NCBI RefSeq assembly: GCF_048773025.1
Contig: NC_133558.1
Span: forward strand, 27,148,501 to 27,212,500
DNA length: 64,000 bases
Source of the DNA: Camelus bactrianus
Lineage: Eukaryota > Chordata > Mammalia > Artiodactyla > Camelidae
Direction: 5' to 3'
Position 1 is the first letter of the stretch. Each line of letters opens with the position of its first letter. Of the stretch, positions 46,569 through 58,500 are shown piece by piece. A model generated the notes under the pieces. That model was not told the DNA's origin, made no database searches, and worked only from the letters and a program-made list of their open reading frames with translations. The translations under genes and the position numbers were made by a program.

Positions 46569-49500
46569 GTGAGGAGGGAGGGAGGGATGAGCACAGGGAG
46601 GGGAGGGTGTGACTCAGGGTCAGAGGGGGCGCCGAGCAAGTGGCTCTGTGGCCAGGGTGCTGGGGGTCAAGCCCACCCTGGCATGGCCCTGACTGGCAGC
46701 CTCTTCTCCAGGCTCGTGGGCACTCCCAGGGGCTCAGCACCTCCAAAGCGTGGCAGGGCAGACCCTCTCCGTGAGGTGCCAGTACCCGCCCAAGAGCTGG
46801 CCCTACGAGAAGAAAGGCTGGTGTAAGGAGGTGTCTCCACTCAAGTGCATGAGGCTGGTCACTAGCTCCAGTCCCCACACACTGGTTCAGGCCTCTCGGT
46901 TCTCAATCTGGGACAACCCGGATGAAGGCTTCTTCATCGTCACCATGACTGATCTGAGGGAGGAAGACTCGGGACACTACTGGTGTCGAAACTACCACGC
47001 TTCCAGCCACTCTGTCTCCAAGTCCTTAAAGTTCTATCTGGCTGTGTCTCCAGGTGAGCCCCTTCCCCTGGGATCCCCTCACTCCCTTTTGGTGACCCCT
47101 GGTTGCCTAGTCGTGGAAGCAAGGCTGCCCGTCCCCAGCCCAGGAGTCCTGGGAAGGCTGTTGGGAACACAGACCTTGAGGACCTGAGTGTGTGCCCACA
47201 CATGCATACCAACATGATACCAACACATGCACCCACTTCACCCACTGTCTTCTTGATGATTTGCAAATCTCAGAGATGCTCAAACAGATCAGTGGAGCAT
47301 GTTGACCAGACGGAGCCTGAATGACTTGGCTACAGGGGAGCCCAAGCCAGTTGGCATCTCTGAAGAAGGTATCCGTACCTAGCACATAGGAGGTGCTGAT
47401 TAAGTGTGTGTCCACTGGCCACAAAACCACCCCCCACCACCATGTTGGTATCATGTTGGTCTGTCCATTCCTTTTGGCCCAGGTCAGGGGCCAATGAACT
47501 ATAGTCTAAAAGCTAAGGATGTTTTTTAAATGACTGGGAAAAGTTGTCAGAAAACAAAATATTTCTTGACACATGAAAATTATAGGAAATTCAAATTTTA
47601 GTGTCTGTAAATAAAAGTTTGGGGGACACAGCCACACCTGTGTGTTTATGTATTGTCCATGGCTGCTCTCATGCTACAGTAGGAAAGTTGAGTGGTTCAG
47701 ACTGAGGACCGTATGGTCACAAAGCCTAGAGTCGTTACTCTGTGGTCTCTGCAAAAACGTTTGCCCACCTCAGTCTAGATCAGAGCTTCTCAGAGTGTCT
47801 GTGATTGCAATTGACTGAATGTTTGTGTCCCCCACAAAGTCATATGTTGAAATCTTAACCCCCAGTGTGATGGTATTAGGGGGTGGGGCCTCTGGAGGTG
47901 ATTAGGTCATGAGGGTGGGGGCTCTGTGAATGGAATTAGTGCCCTTATGAAAGGGATATCCAGAGACCCCTCTCATCCTCTGTGCCATGTGAGGATACAC
48001 CCTGAAAGAGGCCTCACCAGAACCCCACCACACTGGGACACTCATCTCCAACTCCCAGCCTCTGGCCGGGACTGTGAGAAATAAATCTCTGTTGTTTACA
48101 AGTCCAATCTGTGGTGCTTTGTTACAGCAGCCTAAGCGGACTAAGACAGATTTAAAAAACAAAACTCTCCCATCCATCAATGACTATTTTTTTTTGTAAA
48201 ATACAATAAAAATTAATTACTAGGAGGGAGGGTATAGCTCAGTGGTAGAATGCATGCTTAGCATGCACGAGGTCCTGGGTTCAATCCTCAGTACTTCCAT
48301 TAAAATAAATTAGTAAATAAATAAACCTAATTACCCCCCCCAACAAAATATAAATAAATAAATATATTTTAAATGAATTACTAGAAAAATAAAATGAGAA
48401 AAAAATGAAGTACAAACCCAAAATGCTTATTAGATCTAACAGACATAAAATTACATTTCAGTAAATACAATCAGAGACAAACAAACAAACAAATACAACC
48501 AGAACAAACACAGGGAGGAAAAGTTCATTTGTAAAAACTGCACACCTTGTTCACTGAAAGTGTGCACCAGGAGACTGAGATAGCGGCTTCACGTTATACC
48601 TGAAACGTTTTGTTGTTCCTCAGTCATAACTAAAAAAAAAGTTAGAAGTGAAATAGCTATTTTCATATTAAATGCCAATATTCACACTTTGAACAAACAC
48701 CTTGTTTATCCCTATTTAAAGATTTTAATGTGACAAATGAGCATTCTTCTTGCTTATTAACTTACCTGATTTGAGTAATATTAATGACCTGATAACTCTT
48801 AGGGGAAAATATATAAAGAAATTGTTTTGAGGCTTTGTTTTAATAGCATTCAGAGTTGAAAACTGGTTTCACAGAGGTAAGTTGACAGAAATACAAAAAA
48901 GGAATTTTACAGCAATTTCAACAAGCTCAATATTTTTATTTTTAACTTTCATAAAAGGAAGCAAGTGATGCTGTATTTTCAAAATGCATCTTCAATCCTT
49001 CAATCCAGGAGCTAGTTCCAAAATTTTATCTTACAAAATTATAGTTAGATTATATTTTAAGTAATTTAAATCTTGTATCTTTTGACAGAAATTAAAATTC
49101 AAAACATTCTATCAAATTGCTGAGGTTTTTTATGAGTACTTTTGCAGATATGCAATATCAAAATCACCACCTATTTTGTTGATAATTATTACTAAATTAA
49201 GAACATTTCATAACAATGTATAGAAAATAGACTTCTAAGCTTCTAATTTTTGTTTTTGTCCTGAGATTTTATTTGCCATTGCGAAACATGTTGCATTCTT
49301 TCCTTACATAAATATATTAACATTAAAGCTATAATATAAGCAAGTCTGACTGTGCAGTCCGCATCTTTAAAAAGTTATTATGAATCTACCTTACAAACCG
49401 TCTTCCCAAAACATGAGCAGTTCTTACCGTAGATGAAACATTCTCAGCAGAAGGTTTCCTCTCAGTAATGACTGTGACTCTGCATTCAGTAACAACTTTT

Positions 49501-52500
49501 TATGATCAGTTTCCATTTTATCACATAATAAAGAGAATGACCTCCATTTCAAAACATTCATCTTCATGTAATTCACAGTTTTGACCACGTTGGTAAGCAC
49601 ACTGTGTCAGTCCTGCTGATATTATACGGTTTTGGGTTGGAGTTACAAACTACAGTGGTAACCACAGTTGGTCATAATTACCAGCTAACCTTAAGGTATC
49701 ACAGACCCTCTGTGTTACTGGCACACAGACAGCTCCAGATGCGACCCTCCGAGCCAGTTTAACGACACCCAAACTGGTCTATACCCTGTTTGATAGACAA
49801 GTTTTCTAATCACATGCTTAGACCTTGAGGCAATATCAAACTAATGTAAAAGTTTCCAATTCTTTACTCCTAATTTCTATATTTACCCTGTTGCAGGTGG
49901 TTACAATTTGTGGGCCGGCACCAGCTCACAGATGACACACTCAGTAGCTCAGGGCTAGAATCTTCCCTGAGTGTTCAGGACCTCCTCCAGGCTGGGCACA
50001 TGGGTTGCTCCAGGTCATCCTTTGGAGCAGACTCAGAGACAGCTGGTGACTGCGTGGGACAGGATCCTGTCCATGTGTCCATCAGCTTGGCCATCTCTCT
50101 GGGGAAGATCTCCCAGGGTGCCCCAGCTTCAGGCACCCTCTCCTCCAGCCCTCTCCTAGCCCTTGCCAACCCCCCTGCGCTTTGGGAGAGACTGCTCCTC
50201 TCCTGGAGCCTGGGTGGGTGTGGAGACCTCAAGTGGGACATGGAGAGCACCCTTCCTTTCACAGCCTTGGAGCCCAAACAACTTGTTTCCCTCCTGGGCC
50301 TGCCCCCCTCCCCAGCAGCCATTGTCCTCTCTCTCTCCTTAACAGCCTCCATTGCTTCTCCAGAGAGAACCTCCCCCAGGTCTCCACCTCGGGCTCTGAG
50401 CACAGGTAGGCCTGGGGTCATCCTGGGAAGGCAGAGTCGTGGGGGTGGTGGGCAGGTAGCTCACAAAGCCTCGGGATCAAGAAGGGGGCTTGTAAAAGGC
50501 ATGTACCCAGACTGGCCTGCAGGGGTGGGGAGCGGGCAGCCAGGCTCTGCTGCAAAAGCAGGAGGGACGGGGATGTGAAAGCAGCTCTTAAAATTCCCCA
50601 TGAGGGGCCCCCTTCCCCTCACAGCCCCAGGAGTGTTGAGAAAGAACATGGATGTCAGAGATGAGAAAGCTTGAAGGCGGGAACTGTTTCCGCACTTGAG
50701 GGGGCCCATCCAGAGAGGCAGGAATGCTCGGAGGGAGGCCAGGCCTCCTGACTCCCGCTCCAGTGTTCCTCCAGGACCAGGGATACCTCCACAGGCACCG
50801 GATACAGCCTGGGCCGCAAGTCTGTCTAGTCTTGAGCCAGGAAACTTCACAGCCCGGTCCCCACTGCCCCAGATTGATTTTCTTTGGGGCTAGTGGGCTT
50901 CTGTTCCCAGTCCAGTCCAGTTTTCTATTCCAGCTTTCTGGTCAACACAACAGGAGGGCAGTCACTCCCCCACCACCCTCGACTAACCAAGGTCCTTTCT
51001 CTTTCCCTGGCAGCCTCTGCCTCCATGCAGGCCACCTGGGCTCCCCACGACCTGGTCTCTCAGACTGAGAGCTGTGTGTCCTCCAAGGGAGCAGCCAGAG
51101 AGGCCCCCAGGGCTTCTACCACCATCACGGCCCTTTCACTGTGAGTTCGGGTTCAGGGTGGGCCCCTCTTCCCTACAGGTCTGGCTCAGACAGAAGTGCC
51201 GCCCTAGTCCCATCCTCTCCCCTTTTTGCTCCTCTGTCCTCCAGGCAACAAAACTCCACCCTCTGGTCCAGCCCTGCAGCCTCCAGGGCCCTGGTCCCCG
51301 TGCTCTGTGGGTTACTTGTGGCCAAGAGCCTGGTGCTGTCAGCCCTACTTGTCCAGTGAGTAGACTCGGGGGAAAATGGAGCAGGGAGCAGCTTCTGTCC
51401 CTGGATAGAGGGTTGGAGAGGGAATCAACCAGAGAACACAGATGGAGGAAAAGTGATCATCGATGGGGCTCTCCAGATTAAACCCTCGCTGTCCGTATCT
51501 GGCCCACCTTGTCTTTCAGCTGCAAACTTTCAAGTGTCTTGTCCACGCTTCTTGGTCTCTATGTTTTCTCCTTTCCCTCCCCTCTTCTTTTCTTCTCTTT
51601 TCCTTCCTTCCTTCCTTTTTCTTTTCTTCCTTCCTTTCTTCCTTCTTCCTCTTCCTCCTCCTCTTCTCCCCCCTCCCCACCCCCACCCCATTCACCCCTC
51701 CATAAATAACTGACCTGTACAACCAGAAGTCCCTCCCAACATCCGCCCTTCCAGGAATGCCAACCCAAAGCCATCAGCCTCATCCTCCGTCCTGAAGGAG
51801 AGAGGGTGTGCCCATGAGGAAAGAGTCATAAGCTCTGGGGGGAAGAGAACCCACAAGGGAAGATGGAGGCGGGGTTGTGTGAAAGCTGTGAGGGCAGCAC
51901 AAAGGTGAAGACGACCTGAAACAGGATGAGGTCAGGAAGGTGCAAGCTGGCTGGAGGAAGGACAGGCGTGGGGAGAGGGGAATAAAGTCAAAAAAGGGAT
52001 TCAAGTGACTTCATATGTTCCCTCCTTCTCCTCACATCTCAGGGCCTTAAGGAATCCCTGTGTGTGACGCAGAGGCAGGTCTCTGATGCTCCTGACTCTG
52101 CTCAGATCCCAGGGCCCGGGGTGCTTCCTGCTGAGCCTCAGGACCCAAGAAGGATGGCCGGTCTCCCCCAAGGCCCCAGGAGCTCCTCCCTCACCTCTGC
52201 CCTCTGAATTCCCTGCAGTGGGCAAAGCCTCCAAAACTTGATCCAGTGCCCCTGGCTGCACCCCTTGCTCCAGAGCTGAGGATTTCCCAGCCCTGGCCTC
52301 CTCCAAGGTCCAGGCCCACTATGTCTCAGATGCCTTAGTCTGCATCTGGATCAGCACCATCCAGTTCTGGGAGCCAAAGCCCAGGGGAGCATCCTTCCAC
52401 TAAACCGGAGCCACCACTGCTGATGACGGCTCCTCCTCCTCCCCCTCCTCCTGTCTGGAGCCCCATGGCTCAGCCAGGCCTCCAGATCACCCCAACATCT

Positions 52501-55500
52501 CTGTCTCTCTCCCCGCCCTTACTCAGCCACACGCTACAAGGCTTCTCCGTTCTGCGTTTGTCTGTTGCTTCTGCCTCTTCCTCCGCCTTTCCAGACCCCA
52601 CCACGTCAGCCCTGGACATGGACCCCTCTGTCAGTCACCTAACTGCTGTCCTGCCTTTGGTTTCCACATCCTAGATTGCTCCCCCTCATACATCCCTCTT
52701 GGCAACACCTCTGTGCGTCTTCACTGTGTGGGAATTGAAGACCAGAGTCATTCTCAGGGCCCTATGCTCTGCCAAGGTAGCCACCCCTTGTCACCATATC
52801 ACTGTGCTTCCCCCACGCTGTCCCTCGAACCACCACCAGGATGGCTGCGGGTTCTGGAGTGAGGTGAGCCCTCCCTTCTTCTGCACAAGCTGGCAGGGGC
52901 TCCTCAACACACCCCCAGCAGAGCCCGCCCTGGCCTTCCCCCAGGCCGTGTCCCCCGCAGGACAGTTTTCTCTCTCCGACGCATGATCCCGATTTTGGAC
53001 CTTCTGAACTGAGCCTCTAACTTAATCATCTTTTTTTCTCCTGTTCTTCATCTTTTATTCTTTACTCCTATTTTCTGGGAAAGTTCCTCATGGTTCCGTT
53101 CCAATTCTCCTACTCAAATGTTTACAATCTGTGCTATCATGTTTTAAAATTTCTAAATGGTCCATTTGTTCTCTGAATGTATCTTTTTATATCACACCTG
53201 TTTATCTGGGGGTGCCACATCTCCTCTGGCAATATTAACCTTTTAACATCTTGAAGTTTTTTTTTTTTTTTTTTTTTAAAGCCTTCTGTGTTTTCTGTTT
53301 CCTCCAAGTGCCTTTTTGTATCTTTTGTGTTCTCCCTTCATTGGCCTCTGTCTTCCCTCAGAACTTTCTGGAAACTTCTGCTACTTCTCAGCAACCCATC
53401 CATATTAAGAGCTTGGATGCTCAGTGTGTTACAGTGCTTCATGGACTAGACTGAATATGTCCACTCAAAATAAGTATGTTAAAATCCTAATCCCCGAGCT
53501 GACGGCATCAGGAGGGAGCGCCTTTGGCGAGTGATGAGGTCATGAGGGTGGAGACCTCATCAATAGGATGGAGCTCTTATAAGAGACCCTACACTTTAGA
53601 TTCATAAAAGAGACTCTGCGCAGCACCCTTGCCCCTCTGCCATGCAGGACACCGTGTGTACACGGCCCTCTTTGGACCAGGAAGCCCTGACCAGACACAG
53701 GCTCTCCGGGTGCCTTGATCCCGGACTCCCTGGCCTCCAGAACCAGGAGAAATGAATATTTGTTGTTTAAGCCTCCCCGTCTCTGGTACTTTCGTTATAG
53801 CTGCCCAAATGGACTATGACAAGCAAGGTTTCTTTTTTTCTCTCTTTGACAGCTCAGTTTCTCCAAAAAGGACTCTTTAACTCTTGCCCTGGGTGGGGAG
53901 AAGCTCAGATGCCAGGGCTCTAGGCATTGACTGTAGCAAAGCGAAGGGGCCTCACCGCCTGTTTCACCGCCTCAGCCCCCACGCCCCCTGCCCCACTGTA
54001 GCATCCTCTCCCCCTCAGTCATGTCTGGTGTCCTAAGCGGAACATCTCTGAGATTCGCTCTCATCGGAGACTAACCTCAAGTTCTCTGCAGGGAGGTGAA
54101 TGAGAGGAAAGAGAGAGGATGTGGGCAGCTGACCCCTCTCAGTCTCACGGGAGGCAGAGGACCTGGGAGCCCAGTGGCTTCTTCCTCAGACTTTCAACTT
54201 CTTCTCAGGTTTCCTAGCCCTCACTCCTACTCCGCCTTCTGAGATACCCCTTTGTGAGGCTCTCTGGGGTTCTAAGGTTAAAGTGCTTGCTTGTTATTTC
54301 TCACACCCCTAGCTGGCTTTCTCTGGTCCATTAAGTCATCCAGCTGTTACCCAGCTTCGAAACATTGATGGCGCGCTCTCTTTTACGCTTGAGGGTAGAC
54401 TCAGCCAATTTTGACCCATTTACTGCTATTCCTTTCACACAGTTCCCATGCCTTCTTAGGAGTCAAGAGGGACCCCAGGTTTCCATCAAACAACCCCTCC
54501 CACCACGCACAACCCAGAGCAGAGTGAGCGAGACCCCAGATCTCCACTTGCTCCTGTGAAAGCTCCTGGCTCCTCCTCCCTCCTCGCACAGCCAGCACTG
54601 AGACCCTTGCACCAGCCTTTTCACACCTTTACTCTCTCTCCAGTCATGACAAGATGCCCAGGGCTCCTTGGTCTTCCCTCGCCACCCAGAATCACATCTC
54701 AGTAAGGCCTTATAAATTCAATTAGCCCCATTCCCCACTCTTCCCCAAATCCATCAGTCTTCTCACTCTGCCCTCTGAAGTCATCGGCACAAGCCCTTGG
54801 ATCCTTAACTTCTCTGAACAGTCCTCTCCACAGGGAACATGCACTCTGTAGTCCTTGCACACACAGGCTCTCTGCTCCTGCGGCCTCCAGCCTCTAGGCC
54901 TGAAGACAGGGCTGGGTCCTCTTTGCTCCTCATTGCCGCTTCCTATCTTCCTGTCCTCCCTACACCAGCCCCTCGGCCTGACTTCCCACCACCAGGCTGT
55001 ACTGTAGCCCACCCATCACCGCCACAGATCCTATACAATCGGGAGCATTCCTCCTTCCTCTGTGTTGGTCTTCACTCCGGGCTCACTGTCACTCACACTT
55101 TTCCTGCCATAATCCCTGGTGAACTTGAGCCATGCAGACCCATGCACTCTCCTTCCAAATCCCTGCCTCTTGGTTCCTTGACCGCCTCTCCCCCCGTGGT
55201 CTTGTCCTCTTCCCTGCCTCGGGCACCTGAGATAGCTCATCTCTGACATACCCACATTCCCAACCACCATCTGTCTCTCCAGCTCAGTCCTATTCATCTG
55301 ATCATAGTACCCCTTCCACACTCTGGGATCCAGGCTCCATGAGTCCTGCCACCCTATGCCTTCCATCCCCATGGACCCACAAACCACCCTTATAATCATT
55401 CTTTGGCACACAGTCTCAATTTCTCTGTCTCTCTCCCTGTTCACTGAACTCCAAGCAAAACTCCAACCCTGGTTGAATCCAGCATCCCACTTACTCTGTC

Positions 55501-58500
55501 CTGCCTCCTGTCCCAAAGCTGAATGTGGCTGGAAAAACCAATCTATTATGCTGAAGCCTCTCACTGTGAACCATGGTCTCCCTGCTAGACCTCTATTTCT
55601 CATCATCCTCTGGACCCTCAAATGCCAATGCCCCCTCCTCTCCTCATGCTCAGCTAGTGTCTTTTCCTCCTCCCTCTCTGAAAACAGAGACCCAGAGAAA
55701 GGAGTGTCCATTCGGTCCAGCCACACCTGTCCATCATCGGACCTCTGCATCCCCATGCTCATCTCCCTTTCCCATCTCAGCCTGACTTCTCCACTTCAGC
55801 CCCAAATCCTATCTTCTCTCCTCTACACAAGAAAATTACCCAGAGGTTCTCTCCTCTCTCCTGCATTGTCTTTTCCCCTCTCTCATGTGTCATAATAATC
55901 AGAATACAGTGACACATTCAAAACCTTCTCTTCACCCCACGGCACCTCCAGCTACTGCTCCACATTCTACTGCCCCTTTCAGCCAACCCCCTGAAAGGGT
56001 GGGCTCACTCTCAGCCTCCAGTATTTCTCCTTCTGTTCACTCTTGAATCCACTCCAGTTTGTTTGTACCACTCCCTGAAACATCTTGTCACAGACCCCAA
56101 CGACTTCCACATTGCTAAACCCAGTGGCCAATAATCAACCATCAGATCAGAAAGATGAGCAGCATTGGATATGACTCATTGCTCCTTTTTTTCACTGAAG
56201 TATATTCAGGCTACAATGTTATATTAATTGTTGGTGTACAGCCTAGTGACTCAGTTATACATATATAAATATATATTCCTTTTCATATTCTTTTTCATTA
56301 TAGATAATTACAGGATATTGAATATAGCTCCCTGTGCTATACAGTAGGACCTTGCTGTTTATCTAATTTTTATATAGTAGTTAGTATCTGCAAATCCCAA
56401 ACTCCCAGTTTATCCCTCCTCCCTCCTTTTCCCCATGGTAATCGTAAGTTTGTTTTCTGTTTGTGAGTCTGTTTCTGTTTTGTAAATAAGTTAATTTGTG
56501 TCATTTTTTTGGTTCCACATATAAGTGATATCATATGATATTTTTCCTTCTCTTTCTGGCTTACTTCACTCAGTATGATGATCGCCAGGTCCATCCATGT
56601 TGCTGCAAATGGCATTATTTTATTCTTTTTTATAGCTGAGTAGTCCACTTTTTTCTTCTTGAAATGTTTTCTTCCTTTAGCTTCCAGTTAAGAAAAATAA
56701 AGAAGAAAAGAGAAAAAAGTCATGGTTTTCATCCTAACTCATTTGCATAATAAGTTGCCCCAAAACTGAGTAGCTTAAAACAACAAATGACGTATTTACC
56801 ATCTCACAGATTGCTCTGGGGGAGTCTGGAATTTGGGAACATCTTGACTGGGTGCTCCTGGTTCAGAAGCTCTCATGTGGCTGCAGTCAGGATGTCAGCA
56901 AGCGCTCCAGTCATCTGACGATGCGTGAAGGACCACTTCCAAGGTGGCCCACCCACATGGCAGCTGAAACAAGAACTCAGCTCCTTGCCATGACCCGGGA
57001 GCTCATTTCCCTGGAGGGACTGATCCAAGAGAGAGTGAAGAGGAAGCCACAGTGTCTTTTTAAACCTAGTCTCTGAGGTCACATACCATTCCTTCTGCCA
57101 TATTCTGTTCATTAAAAGCTGACCACTGGGCCCAGCCCACCCTCAAAGGGAGGGGGATTAGGCTCCGTCTGCTGGAGGAAGGCATATCAGTGAACTCACG
57201 GCTCTGCTCTAAAGCTACCACAGTACACACTCCGGCCACAGATTAGTTTCATTTCTCCCACATGCAAAATATGCTCGTCCTCTTGAAAGGTCTCCAAAAG
57301 TTTCATCCCATTACGGCATCTGTGTGAAGTCTAGGAAATGGTCCTCTGAGTCCGGCCCAGGTGCGGACGAGGCTGCCGGGTTTTGGGCTGGATTTACAGC
57401 TCCTCAAGCCCCGTTCGCAGTGTGGAGACCGTGAGCTAGAGAGACCAGTTATCAGACACACACCCAAGAGACAACGGTGCTACAGGCGTGGGATGAGCAC
57501 GTAGACGTTCCTGGTCAAAAAAGCGGGGAGCAGGATGCAAAGGGAGTCAGGGATCCATAGGAAACCTAAACTTCAGCTGGGCAAATGCTGGAAATCCCTG
57601 GGTTAGGACTCTGCCCTACTCCTACCTGGGAGTGACTTCCCACGGCCCGAGGCCCCCTCTCTGGGCTCTTGATTCTGCCCCAGTCCTCCTCTGCCTGCCC
57701 AGGTTCACACCCTCATAGTTTTCTCAGCCTGCTGCCCGTCCCTCTTCGGGGGATACCAAGTCCTTTCTAAACTGTATATGCCCTCATTCCTTTCAGGCCA
57801 AGCTGGCAGGGTTTTGTGAATGTCATTCTCTAAAAAAAAAAAAAAAAAAAGTGTGGGTCTCCTGTGAATCTTACTGGGATTCATTCAATTAGACAAAAGC
57901 CGCACCCACAAATCTCTTCAAGATAAGCTCTCTTCTGTACCTTGGGCTTCTGCTGCTAAAACCGAGTATCTTTTTTTTCCCTCTCTTTCTCTTTTTTTAA
58001 TTGATGTGTAGTTGATGTATAATATTATATGTTACAGGTGTACAATATAGTGATTCACAATTCTTAAAGGTTATACTCCACTTATAGTTATTATAAAATA
58101 TTCGCTATATCCCGTGTTGTACAATATATTCCTGTAGCTAATTTTATACATAATAGTTTGTACCTCTTAATCCCTTACCCCTATATTGCCCCTCCCCCTT
58201 CCCTCTCCCCACTAGTAACCACTCATTTGCCCTCTGTATCTGTGAGTCTGTTTCTTTTTTGTTATATTCACTAAATTGTTGTATTTTTCAGATTCCACAT
58301 ATAAATGGTATCATACAGCATTTCTCTTTCTCTGTCTGGCTTATTTCACTTAGCATAATACCCTCCGAGTCCATCCATATTGTTGCAAATGATAAAATTT
58401 CATTCTTTTTTATGGCTGAGGAGTATTCTATTTTATATATACACATACATATTTCATCTTCTTTACCTGTTCATCTGTTGATGGGCAGTTAGGTTGCTTC

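Noticed and set aside
46000-46878. 292-residue open frame on the minus strand
   Set aside because: It lies opposite NCR2 exons 1 and 2, has no family resemblance and reflects GC-rich composition.
49910-50578. 222-residue open frame on the plus strand
   Set aside because: It runs through NCR2 intron 2 across the splice sites of the candidate stalk exon; no domain or signal is visible outside that exon.
51585-51700. Coding potential of Ser/Leu/Phe-rich frames
   Set aside because: These are translations of a TTCC-type simple repeat.
55031-55762. 243-residue open frame on the minus strand
   Set aside because: It lies in a pyrimidine-rich intron section; composition is low-complexity and no motif is recognised.
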